From Candidatus Omnitrophota bacterium (lineage in GTDB: Bacteria; Omnitrophota; Gorgyraeia; 2-01-FULL-45-10), in assembly GCA_003142795.1 (NCBI GenBank), contig PLNN01000037.1, forward strand, positions 7,680-52,426: 44,747 bases of DNA. The letters run 5' to 3'. The translations under genes were made by a program, and so were the position numbers. Under the pieces are notes generated by a model. The model was not told the origin of the DNA. It did not search any database and saw nothing but the letters and a program-made list of their open reading frames with translations. Of the stretch, positions 20,842-28,470 are shown in pieces. Position 1 is the stretch's first letter. Each line of letters starts with the position of its first letter.

Positions 20842-23275
20842 TAAGATCCTGATCATTTCGGTCGTTCTCGTCCTTATTATTTCAGGCGGCATTGTCTACC
20901 TCGACCGGGTGGTCCTTCAGAAGAATGTAAGGACCGTTGTAATAGAAGGGTTAGAGAAGGCAACGGGTAAGACTGTTGTCGTCCAGTCCGTCAGGTTCAG
21001 CATCTTCAAAGGTCTGGTGCTGCGCGATATCATAATATCCGAAAATAATATAGCCCTTATCAACTCCAAAGAAGTTTCATGCTCATTCCTGATCCAGCCC
21101 CTTTTTAAAAAACAGATCATTATTCCGTCCATAACAATCAGGTCGCCGGAAATTTTCCTCGAGCGCAAACCCGATAATTCCATAAACCTTATCGAGCTAT
21201 TTACGAAAAATAATATTTCTAAAAACGGCTTTAATCTGGTCGTCCGGAAAATATCCATAAAGAACGCGAGCGTCAATTTTCATGATGCCACGCTCACCCC
21301 GCCATTCACTAAAAAGATCGACAAGTTCAACCTGAATGCGTATTTTGCGCTTCCCGCAAAGGTGCGTTTTGATTTCGGATTCGGCATCCCGGGCGATCCA
21401 TTGGTAAAGATAACCTCCAGCGGCGAATACGATATAATAAAAAAGGAATTTAGGGCTAATATGAACGTAAAAGATCTGCCTCCCGGCGAGCTAAAGCGCT
21501 ATTATGAAAAATTGGATTTTGCCATTCTCGAAGGCAGGTGCGATACGGCTGCAAATCTGATTTTAAAAGGCAATACCCTGATAGCTTACCTGAATAGCCA
21601 GGTTAAAGGGCTGGTCCTTTCAAAAGATAAGATGACGGCAAGGATGGATTCCGACATAAAGGCCGATGTAAAATACGGTTTTGACGATAAACAACTTACT
21701 TATTCCGGTAATGTTAGTACTCACGACTTGACGCTGGCAGGTATCGGGACTATAGATGAGATCAATAAGGTAGAAGGTGATTTTGCGTTTAACAATTCCG
21801 GGATATCGGCAGATAATATTACCGCCGAGATCCTGGATCTGCCGGTGAAGGCGAAGTTCGCGTTGACGGATTTTTCCAGCCCGGCTATCAAAACCGACAT
21901 AAGCGCGAATATAGACCTTGCTGAATTTCAAAATATCCTGAAAGATATGTTCGAAATAACTGTGCCCGCAGACTTGTCCGGCCGGGGGAAACTATACGTT
22001 GTTTTTGAGGACGCGTTCCCCCAGATGGATTCGCCGCATGTAGGCGGTTTTCTCGAAGTATCCGGGGCGAAGATAATATTCGATACCAAGGCCTCTGCGC
22101 TCGAAGAGCTTAAAGGAAAAATTAATTTTACGAACAATCAGGTGACATGGTCCGGCCTGAGCTTAAAATATCGCGGCACTTCTTACAGGACATCCGGGAT
22201 GCTTACAAATTTCAGCAGTCCCGGTGTGCAGCTGAAACTTTCTTCCAAAGACATTGCGCTGGAGTCGGTATTCGGCATAAACGACAAAGTGATCACATTC
22301 TCCAAATTGGCCGGCACTTATTTTGATTCAAAATTTTCACTCGAGGGAGAGGTCGACCTGTCGGACAAAACATCTACCCGGGTAAATCTTGATGGTACCG
22401 CAGATATCGATCTCGCCAGCCTGAAGGAGCCGTTAAAGAATTTTAAGGATAGCCTGGATAAGATAAAACCTTCAGGCGTTGTCCATTCGGAGTTCACTTT
22501 AAGAGGCCCTATAAATGATCTTAGATCCTGTGATATAGAAGCTAAGCTTTCAAGCGCATCGATCTCGCTTTATGATCTTAAGACTTCGGATATTTTTATG
22601 AACTACAGGCAGAAGAAGGGTATTGCCGAGATACCGTTCATGCATGCCAATTTGTACGGCGGTACAATGGACGTTACGGCAAAAATAGATCTGATCCCCA
22701 AAGATACGCCTTATTCCCTTACTACCGATATTAAAGATATGAAGATAGAACAGATGAAGCTTGATACGCCATTTAAAGACAAGAACATCGCGGGAACGAT
22801 ATACCTGAAGTCGAAATTTACCGGTTACTCGAATGATCTGTCAAGGTTATCCGGCTCGGGAATGATATCCGTTTCGAACGGAAAGCTGTGGCAGCTTAAT
22901 CTATTCCAGGGCCTCGGAGTTCTTCTTTTTACCAGCGATTTCTCGAATATAATATTCAAGGAAGGCATGTGCGATTTTGTAGTAGGGAATAAGGAATTCT
23001 ATACGGAAGCGGTGACATTAAAAAGCGATCTCGTTAATTTCTATGGGCCGGTGAAGATAGATTTCCACGATCCCGTCAAAACAATTAAATCCGAACTCAA
23101 GGTGGAGATTAAAGAAGGCGCGTTGGCAGCTGGCGCGAAAAAGAATATTACTACCGCTATAGGGAAGTATAGTTTTATAGAGATAGCAGGAACGCTCAAA
23201 GACCCGAAATATAAGCTCAAGGCGGATATGGATGGTATAATGGAAGACATTGCTGATAAATTCTTTGCGCAGTAA
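20831..23275 (+). CDS. AsmA-like / DUF748-type envelope protein
   Basis: N-terminal TM helix, long beta-rich ORF with AsmA-like C-terminal segment; 11-nt overlap with rpoD. Confidence 0.75.
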   Translation: MVINKILIISVVLVLIISGGIVYLDRVVLQKNVRTVVIEGLEKATGKTVVVQSVRFSIFKGLVLRDIIISENNIALINSKEVSCSFLIQPLFKKQIIIPSITIRSPEIFLERKPDNSINLIELFTKNNISKNGFNLVVRKISIKNASVNFHDATLTPPFTKKIDKFNLNAYFALPAKVRFDFGFGIPGDPLVKITSSGEYDIIKKEFRANMNVKDLPPGELKRYYEKLDFAILEGRCDTAANLILKGNTLIAYLNSQVKGLVLSKDKMTARMDSDIKADVKYGFDDKQLTYSGNVSTHDLTLAGIGTIDEINKVEGDFAFNNSGISADNITAEILDLPVKAKFALTDFSSPAIKTDISANIDLAEFQNILKDMFEITVPADLSGRGKLYVVFEDAFPQMDSPHVGGFLEVSGAKIIFDTKASALEELKGKINFTNNQVTWSGLSLKYRGTSYRTSGMLTNFSSPGVQLKLSSKDIALESVFGINDKVITFSKLAGTYFDSKFSLEGEVDLSDKTSTRVNLDGTADIDLASLKEPLKNFKDSLDKIKPSGVVHSEFTLRGPINDLRSCDIEAKLSSASISLYDLKTSDIFMNYRQKKGIAEIPFMHANLYGGTMDVTAKIDLIPKDTPYSLTTDIKDMKIEQMKLDTPFKDKNIAGTIYLKSKFTGYSNDLSRLSGSGMISVSNGKLWQLNLFQGLGVLLFTSDFSNIIFKEGMCDFVVGNKEFYTEAVTLKSDLVNFYGPVKIDFHDPVKTIKSELKVEIKEGALAAGAKKNITTAIGKYSFIEIAGTLKDPKYKLKADMDGIMEDIADKFFAQ

Positions 23276-23281
23276 TAGCAT

Positions 23282-23356
23282 GCGCCTGTGGCCTAACGGA
23301 TAAGGCAATGGCCTCCGAAGCCATTCATGGCAGTTCGATTCTGCCCAGGCGCGCCA
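23282..23356 (+). tRNA. tRNA-Arg (anticodon CCG), CCA encoded
   Basis: Acceptor GCGCCTG/CAGGCGC; anticodon arm ATGGC-CTCCGAA-GCCAT; T arm GGCAG-TTCGATT-CTGCC; GCCA end. Confidence 0.95.
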
Positions 23357-23378
23357 GATTAAAAAACAGGAGGGATGC

Positions 23379-23531
23379 ATGAAGCTAAGCAGGAGAAGTG
23401 TAAAAGTATTCAAGATCAGGAACCGGAAAGGGTACGCTGCCGTTTATGCCAATAACCTTACCGAAGGCAAGCACCCTGACCAGGCATTTGCGCGCATGGA
23501 GAAGGCCGTCTGCAGGAAAGGCAAGAAATAA
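23379..23531 (+). CDS. Small basic hypothetical protein (50 aa)
   Basis: Ribosome-binding site AGGAGGG; MKLSRRSVKVFKIRNRKGYAAVYANNLTEGKHPDQAFARMEKAVCRKGKK*. Confidence 0.65.
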   Translation: MKLSRRSVKVFKIRNRKGYAAVYANNLTEGKHPDQAFARMEKAVCRKGKK

Positions 23532-23533
23532 TA

Positions 23534-25174
23534 GTGTTCCGGCTGAACGATAAATATAAGTTTTTAGTATTGATCGTTGCGGTGATCATTCTGCTCCTGC
23601 CTTTCGCAAAAAAACCGTTTCACATAGATGACACCGTTTTTTTATATTCCGCCAAACACATACTGACAAACCCTCTTAGACCGTACGGTTTTAATATGTC
23701 ATGGTCAGGCACCGTCAATCATGTCTGGACCGTCAATAAAAATCCGCCGTTGTGGCCGTATATGCTGGCGTTATTGATAAGGCTTTTCTCCGAACAGGAG
23801 ATGGCGTTGCATATGGCCTATATGATCTTTCCCGTCATTTCTATTCTGGCGGTATATTTTCTCGGACGCAGATTTGTAAAGGATCCATTCCTGCCTGCTG
23901 TGTTCCTTCTGGTGAGTCCGGCATTTTTTGTCTCTTCCACCAATCTTATGAGCGACCTTCCTCAGCTAGCATTTTATTTAAGCGCCATTCTGTTTTATAT
24001 GAAAGGGTTTGATGATAATAGATACGGTTATTTTGCCTTAGCCGGCCTTTTGGCAGGCTGCGCGGTTCTGTCGAAATACACGGCTTTTACCATTTTTTTA
24101 ATTTTTGTGTTTTATAATATGATATTTCAAAAAAGCTACAAAAGAGCGTGGCTGTCTTTCCTTATATCCACATTCATGATATTGCTGTGGGGGCTGCACG
24201 GCTTATATTTTTACGGCAGGCCGCATTTCTTGAATTTTTCAAATGCCCCGGTTTTCTGGAGAAATATCGACGTCAGCGGGTCCGTGTTTACGAATTTTAC
24301 GGAGCTGTTGATATTTTTAAGCGGGGTTTCTCTCTTTGGCTTCTTATTCCGGATCGATCTGTCGAAAGAAAATAAGAATATCGTGAGCGCAGTATCTGTC
24401 TTGATATTTACAGCTGCCGCCATCTTAACGGTATACGTGATAAGATCATATGCCGGAAGGATAGGGCTTTTCGATCCTGTATTCGTATTTTTATTTCTTA
24501 CCGGGACATTGTTCTTATTCAGGAATTGCATCATCTACTACCTGAAAAACAGGTACGATAAAATATTTCTTTTCCTTTTCAGCTGGTTTTTTGTAAACGC
24601 ATATATCGTAATATTTTTATTCGCCGTATCTGCCAGGTTCGTATTGATGGCGCTCCCGCCCATGGCGCTTTTGATCGCCTATGCTATGGGGAAGGAAGGG
24701 TTGATAGTAACGCAGAAGAGACGTTTATATACCGGCTGCATATTAATACTTGCCGTGTCTATCCTGGTCGCTCATTCAGACTATTGTCTCGCCGTATCCT
24801 ATAAAAGATTTGCCGATGCAACCAAAGAAAAGATGGGAGACAAGAAGGTCTATTTTACCGGGAACTGGGGGTTCCAGTATTATATGGAAAAGCGCGGTTT
24901 TTCTCCGCTTGATTACGAAAATGCTTCTTTGGAAGAGGGTGATATTATCATATCGCCTGTCTCAAATCCGGGCCTTTATACGGAAAAGATCGATGATGTC
25001 GCAAAGCTTATTGGGGCATACAAGGATGAGAATAAGGGGCTTTTCAGGGTAATGAGCAAGGCAGGCTTCTATTGCAGCGGTTTTGGCCCGCTTCCCTATG
25101 CTCCGGGAGCGCCTTTTGCCGAGGCGTATTTATATTATAATGTGACCAAACCATATAAGGGCAGATTGCTGTAA
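23534..25174 (+). CDS. Glycosyltransferase family 39-like membrane protein
   Basis: KPFHIDDTVFLYSAKHIL motif and many TM helices (ArnT/PMT-like). Confidence 0.75.
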   Translation: MFRLNDKYKFLVLIVAVIILLLPFAKKPFHIDDTVFLYSAKHILTNPLRPYGFNMSWSGTVNHVWTVNKNPPLWPYMLALLIRLFSEQEMALHMAYMIFPVISILAVYFLGRRFVKDPFLPAVFLLVSPAFFVSSTNLMSDLPQLAFYLSAILFYMKGFDDNRYGYFALAGLLAGCAVLSKYTAFTIFLIFVFYNMIFQKSYKRAWLSFLISTFMILLWGLHGLYFYGRPHFLNFSNAPVFWRNIDVSGSVFTNFTELLIFLSGVSLFGFLFRIDLSKENKNIVSAVSVLIFTAAAILTVYVIRSYAGRIGLFDPVFVFLFLTGTLFLFRNCIIYYLKNRYDKIFLFLFSWFFVNAYIVIFLFAVSARFVLMALPPMALLIAYAMGKEGLIVTQKRRLYTGCILILAVSILVAHSDYCLAVSYKRFADATKEKMGDKKVYFTGNWGFQYYMEKRGFSPLDYENASLEEGDIIISPVSNPGLYTEKIDDVAKLIGAYKDENKGLFRVMSKAGFYCSGFGPLPYAPGAPFAEAYLYYNVTKPYKGRLL

Positions 25175-25202
25175 AAATAGGACAGGGCATTCAAAATTCA
25201 TC

Positions 25203-25231
25203 TTTACACCCCCGCTGAAATCAGCTATAAT
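25203..25231 (+). promoter_or_regulatory. Promoter for tRNA-Met: TTTACA - 17 nt - TATAAT
   Basis: -35 at 25203-25208, -10 at 25226-25231, 27 nt before the tRNA. Confidence 0.75.
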
Positions 25232-25257
25232 AATTTTCTAATTTTTGCAGTAGCAAC

Positions 25258-25334
25258 GGGCCTATAGCTCAGCCTGGCAGAGCAGGAGACTCATAATCTC
25301 TTGGTCCAAGGTTCAAATCCTTGTGGGCCCACCA
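25258..25334 (+). tRNA. tRNA with CAT anticodon (Met; Ile2 not excluded)
   Basis: Acceptor GGGCCTA/TGGGCCC; anticodon loop CTCATAA; CCA encoded. Confidence 0.93.
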
Positions 25335-25392
25335 GTTTCAGTCAGTGCATTCAGAAGGATTTTTGGGCTTTGGCACAGGTAGGGCAGCTAGC

Positions 25393-25453
25393 TTCCCGCC
25401 CGGAGTTAGACAGGGGGCGGGACCCCGCCCCGAGTGAGACAAATGGCGGGGCA
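25393..25453 (+). repeat. GC-rich REP-like double hairpin, copy A
   Basis: ttcccgcccggagttagacagggggcgggaccccgccccgagtgagacaaatggcggggca; 56/61 identical to copy B by eye. Confidence 0.85.
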
Positions 25454-25495
25454 GTCGGTTAGAGCGTTGCGCTCACATCGCAAAGGTCACAGGTT
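25452..25495 (+). pseudogene. tRNA-Val(CAC) internal fragment
   Basis: Matches the D-arm to T-arm of the intact tRNA at 25583-25659 with one visible difference (gttAgagc vs gttGgagc); both acceptor halves missing. Confidence 0.85.
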
Positions 25496-25555
25496 TCCCG
25501 CCTGGAGCTGGACAGGGGGCGGGACCCCGCCCCGAGCGGGACAAATGGCGGGGCA
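25495..25555 (+). repeat. GC-rich REP-like double hairpin, copy B
   Basis: ttcccgcctggagctggacagggggcgggaccccgccccgagcgggacaaatggcggggca. Confidence 0.85.
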
Positions 25556-25582
25556 AGTCTTTTGAATTAGGATGGGATATTC

Positions 25583-25659
25583 GGACGCGTAGCTCAGTCG
25601 GTTGGAGCGTTGCGCTCACATCGCAAAGGTCACAGGTTCGAGTCCTGTCGCGTCCACCA
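25583..25659 (+). tRNA. tRNA-Val (anticodon CAC), CCA encoded
   Basis: Acceptor GGACGCG/CGCGTCC; anticodon arm TTGCG-CTCACAT-CGCAA; T arm ACAGG-TTCGAGT-CCTGT. Confidence 0.95.
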
Positions 25660-25690
25660 GTCTTAGTCAGCATTGAAGCAGAATTTATTC

Positions 25691-25732
25691 CTACGAAGTT
25701 TCATCAGGGCTTGAGAGGAGTAGCGAATCAGA
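25691..25732 (+). repeat. Dispersed ~42-nt repeat arm, related to the rnpB P12 insertion arms
   Basis: CTACGAAGTTTCATCAGGGCTTGAGAGGAGTAGCGAATCAGA aligns ungapped to rnpB CTACGAAGCTCCATTAGAGTTTAAGAGTAGTAGCGTAGTAGG, about 31/42 matches by hand. Confidence 0.55.
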
Positions 25733-26446
25733 ATGCAAAAACTCGAAGAACAGATAAAATTATTGGTCGAACTTCAGGGGCTGGACGCTCAAATCATAAA
25801 AATAGACAACACACTTGAATCGATACCGCATGTGATAAGAAAGATGGATGAAAATTTTAAGGGTGAGACAGCTGCTTTGAAAGCCCTTGAGGCCGGAGTA
25901 AAGGCGCTTGGGCTAAAACGAAAAGAAAAAGAAGGAGAGCTTGAAGCGAAAGAAGGGAATATAAAAAAATATCAATCGCAGCTTAACCAGGTTAAGACAA
26001 ATAAAGAATACACAGCGCTGCAGGAAGAGATAGGCAGGATCAAAGCGGATAATTCGCTGATAGAAGAAGATATAATAAAAATATTCGACCAGGTAGATGC
26101 CGAGAACAAGAAGATAGAGGCGGAAAAAGAACTGCTGAAACGCAAGGAGGCGGATATCGGCGTTGAGAAGAAGAAGCTGTCCGATGAGGCCGAACGTGCG
26201 AAGAAAGAAATGGAAGGCCTGAAATCTCAACGCTTGGCATTGACGGCCAGGATAGACAAGGATATTTTAAAGAAATATGAGCGCGTGCTTAAGAGCAAAG
26301 ACGGCCTTGCTGTCGTTCCGGTGATCAATGATTCGTGCCAGGGGTGTTTCAGGGTAATGCCGCCGCAGGTCATAAACGAAATAAAGATGAACGAAGGCCT
26401 GGTCTTTTGCGATAACTGCACAAGGATACTGTACGTTGAAGAATAG
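25733..26446 (+). CDS. Coiled-coil protein with C4 zinc ribbon
   Basis: Long coiled coil then DSCQGCFRVMPPQVINEIKMNEGLVFCDNCTRILY. Confidence 0.85.
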   Translation: MQKLEEQIKLLVELQGLDAQIIKIDNTLESIPHVIRKMDENFKGETAALKALEAGVKALGLKRKEKEGELEAKEGNIKKYQSQLNQVKTNKEYTALQEEIGRIKADNSLIEEDIIKIFDQVDAENKKIEAEKELLKRKEADIGVEKKKLSDEAERAKKEMEGLKSQRLALTARIDKDILKKYERVLKSKDGLAVVPVINDSCQGCFRVMPPQVINEIKMNEGLVFCDNCTRILYVEE

Positions 26447-26852
26447 CAAGATGTTCATATATTGCGACGGCGGCAGCCGCGGAAATCCCGGGCCTGCCGG
26501 CATAGGCGTCGTGATCCTGGACGCGAAGAAAAAGAAGCTAAAAGAACTTTGGAAATACATCGGCGAGACGACCAATAACATCGCCGAATATACCGCCCTC
26601 ATCCATGGATTGGAAGAAGCGGCGAATTTAAAAGCTGACGAGATAACGATCCACATGGATAGCGAGCTCGTCGTAAAGCAACTGTGCGGTGAATACAAAG
26701 TGAAGAATGCGAATATAAGGCCGCTTTTTGAAAAAGCGCTTGGTATTCTAAAAAAATTCCAGGCTTTCGAAGTGAAACATATAGGCCGGGAAAAGAATAA
26801 AGAAGCGGATAAGCTAGTAAATAGGGCTTTGAATTTATCGAGTTTGTTTTAA
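26436..26852 (+). CDS. RNase HI family protein (start could be ATG at 26451)
   Basis: FIYCDGGSRGNPGPAGIGVVI, NIAEYTALIHGLEEA, MDSELVVKQL, REKNKEADKLVN. Confidence 0.92.
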   Translation: MKNSKMFIYCDGGSRGNPGPAGIGVVILDAKKKKLKELWKYIGETTNNIAEYTALIHGLEEAANLKADEITIHMDSELVVKQLCGEYKVKNANIRPLFEKALGILKKFQAFEVKHIGREKNKEADKLVNRALNLSSLF

Positions 26853-27283
26853 GCGCAGACCGGGTGTTCGCCTGCCGTTTTAAACGTCGGGAGGAAAGTC
26901 CGGGCTCCACAGAGCAGCGTAGCGGTTAACGGCCGCCCGTCGAAAGACGAGGATAAGAGGACAGAGACGAGTCTACTTCGCTGCTACTCTAAAATCGTAA
27001 TGAAGCTACGTAGCACCAAGGTTTCCATGAAAAATGGGGCTTGCCGCTACGAAGCTCCATTAGAGTTTAAGAGTAGTAGCGTAGTAGGGTGAGACGACCA
27101 ATCTCTACGCGGAGCAAGACCAAATAGGTTCTGATCAAGGAGTTGCTCGCTCCTACTGGAAAACACGTCAGTATCAGAACGGGTAAGGTCGCTTGATCGC
27201 CGGAGTGATCCGGCGACCAGATAGATGAACGCCTCGTCCCGATCATATCGGGGCAAGACAGAACCCGGCTTACAGGTCTGCGG
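26853..27283 (+). ncRNA. rnpB: RNase P RNA, bacterial class A-like, with extended P12
   Basis: GGAGGAAAGTCCGGGCTCC, GCAAGACCAAATAGG, AGATAGATGAACG, GACAGAACCCGGCTTAC; P1 pairing CGCAGACC/GGTCTGCG. Confidence 0.93.
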
Positions 27284-27284
27284 T

Positions 27285-27319
27285 GAGGGGTGGTGAAATT
27301 TTACCACCCCTCATTTTTT
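27285..27319 (+). terminator. Rho-independent terminator of rnpB
   Basis: GAGGGGTGGT-gaaatttt-ACCACCCCTC-ATTTTTT. Confidence 0.93.
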
Positions 27320-27385
27320 ATGCGCAGAAATTTTTCGTCCTCAGCCTAAACCTAATCCTCGTTACGGTGAGCACAAGTTCACGCC

Positions 27386-27623
27386 ATCGCAAAAGATTTT
27401 GTTAACGGCCTGAATTTTTTCGCCGTGCGCTACGGTTTACGTTTCGCGAATTTGCAGGAATTCCTTCGGCCGCTGTTTAATTTTCGCTTTTCGCGAAAAT
27501 TATGCTAAACAGCGGCCTCAGTCAGTTCCTGCATTCGCTCAACGTAAATCCTTGCGCACCTACACCCATAACTCAGTAATGCCGAAAAAATTCTAATGGC
27601 CGTTCACAAAATCATTTTGCGAT
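27386..27623. repeat. Large (~238 bp) imperfect palindrome
   Basis: Nested complementary blocks: ATCGCAAAA/TTTTGCGAT, GATTTTGTTAACGGCC/GGCCGTTCACAAAATC, GAATTTTTTCG/CGAAAAAATTC, GTGCGC/GCGCAC, TTTACGTT/AACGTAAA, GCAGGAA/TTCCTGC, GGCCGCTGTTTA/TAAACAGCGGCC. Confidence 0.85.
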
Positions 27624-27673
27624 TTCTGTGCAATTCGTCCACATAGTTTTGAATCGGGTTTTATCCTATCCTC

Positions 27674-27925
27674 CTCAGAAAATTTTTTGCTTTCATGTTG
27701 AAGGATCCCCAGAGGCGTTTGTTCGATCAACTTCTCAGGAATGTGATGTGGCGATGTGGTGAGCAGGGCGTTAAAACTTGCGCGGCAGCGTCCGCGCAAG
27801 TTTTACCGAGCGAAAATTTTGGCATGGTCCAAAATTGAGCGTCCCTGCGAACCACTCGACACAGCACATTCTACCACCAGCGCACAACGCCGACAAGGGA
27901 ACCCTCTGGAATAGAAAAATTTTCC
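27674..27925. repeat. Structured dispersed element, copy 1 (branched stem with two internal hairpins)
   Basis: Outer arm GGAATGTGATGTGGCGATGTGGTGAGCAGGG pairs imperfectly with CCCTGCGAACCACTCGACACAGCACATTC; internal hairpins AAAACTTGCGCGG/CCGCGCAAGTTTT and AATTTTGG/CCAAAATT; second copy at window end. Confidence 0.8.
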
Positions 27926-27932
27926 CTACCGC

Positions 27933-27961
27933 TTGACAAGGAGTGGGGAGTAATGTATACT
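27933..27961 (+). promoter_or_regulatory. Sigma-70-type promoter for dcw cluster: TTGACA - 17 nt - TATACT
   Basis: -35 at 27933-27938 and -10 at 27956-27961, upstream of mraZ. Confidence 0.88.
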
Positions 27962-27970
27962 TTATACCAT

Positions 27971-28000
27971 GTCGTGGTGTAAAGTGGTTTAAAGTGGAGG
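27971..28000 (+). promoter_or_regulatory. Putative MraZ operator: three 10-nt direct repeats
   Basis: gtcGTGGTgT / AAAGTGGTTT / AAAGTGGAGG, immediately upstream of mraZ. Confidence 0.7.
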
Positions 28001-28009
28001 AGTGTCAGG

Positions 28010-28459
28010 ATGTTTTATGGTGAATATGAGCACACTATAGATAATAAGGGAAGGCTGATAATACCTTCCAAATTCCGGGAGTCCTTTAAGGAATACGATA
28101 TAACCAAATTATATATTACCAGAGGGCTCGACAAGTGTCTTTTTGTATTCACCGAGAACGAGTGGAAGACCCAGGAATCCAAATTCAAATCCATATCGTT
28201 CACAAAATCCGAGGCTAGAAAATTTAACAGGTTGTATTTTTCCGGCGCCAGCCAGCTTGAGTTCGACAGGCAGGGCAGGATACTCATCCCGAAATATCTG
28301 AAAGATTTCGCCGGCATAAAGAGGGATTGTATGATGATAGGCGTTTCGAACAGGATAGAAGTATGGTCCAAAGATATCTGGCAGGGATATTACAACAGTT
28401 CCAAAGATTCATTTGAAGAGATCGCAGAGAAGTTAATGACGCGGCAGGACGAAGAATAA
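28010..28459 (+). CDS. mraZ: Division/cell wall cluster transcriptional regulator MraZ
   Basis: MFYGEYEHTIDNKGRLIIPSKFRE, LEFDRQGRILIPKYLKDFAGI. Confidence 0.95.
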   Translation: MFYGEYEHTIDNKGRLIIPSKFRESFKEYDITKLYITRGLDKCLFVFTENEWKTQESKFKSISFTKSEARKFNRLYFSGASQLEFDRQGRILIPKYLKDFAGIKRDCMMIGVSNRIEVWSKDIWQGYYNSSKDSFEEIAEKLMTRQDEE

Positions 28460-28470
28460 GGAGGTGTATT

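Noticed and set aside
23018-23413. 131-aa minus-strand ORF with RAWAESNCHEWLRRPLPYPLGHRR
   Set aside because: Covers the tRNA-Arg gene in antisense and the AsmA-like gene end; spurious.
25473-25673. 66-aa minus-strand ORF containing GGRDRTRTCDLCDVSATLQPTELR
   Set aside because: Antisense translation of tRNA-Val and its fragment; a well-known type of spurious protein.
27120-27185. TTCTGAT...ATCAGAA structure in rnpB as a second insertion
   Set aside because: Corresponds in position to the normal P13/P14 helices of class A RNase P RNA, so no insertion need be assumed.
27047-27307. 86-aa minus-strand ORF (HHPSPQTCKPGSVLPRYD...)
   Set aside because: Antisense of rnpB; a familiar spurious protein from RNase P RNA loci.
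27593-27799. 68-aa minus-strand ORF
   Set aside because: Lies in palindromic noncoding repeats; no ribosome-binding site or recognisable domain.
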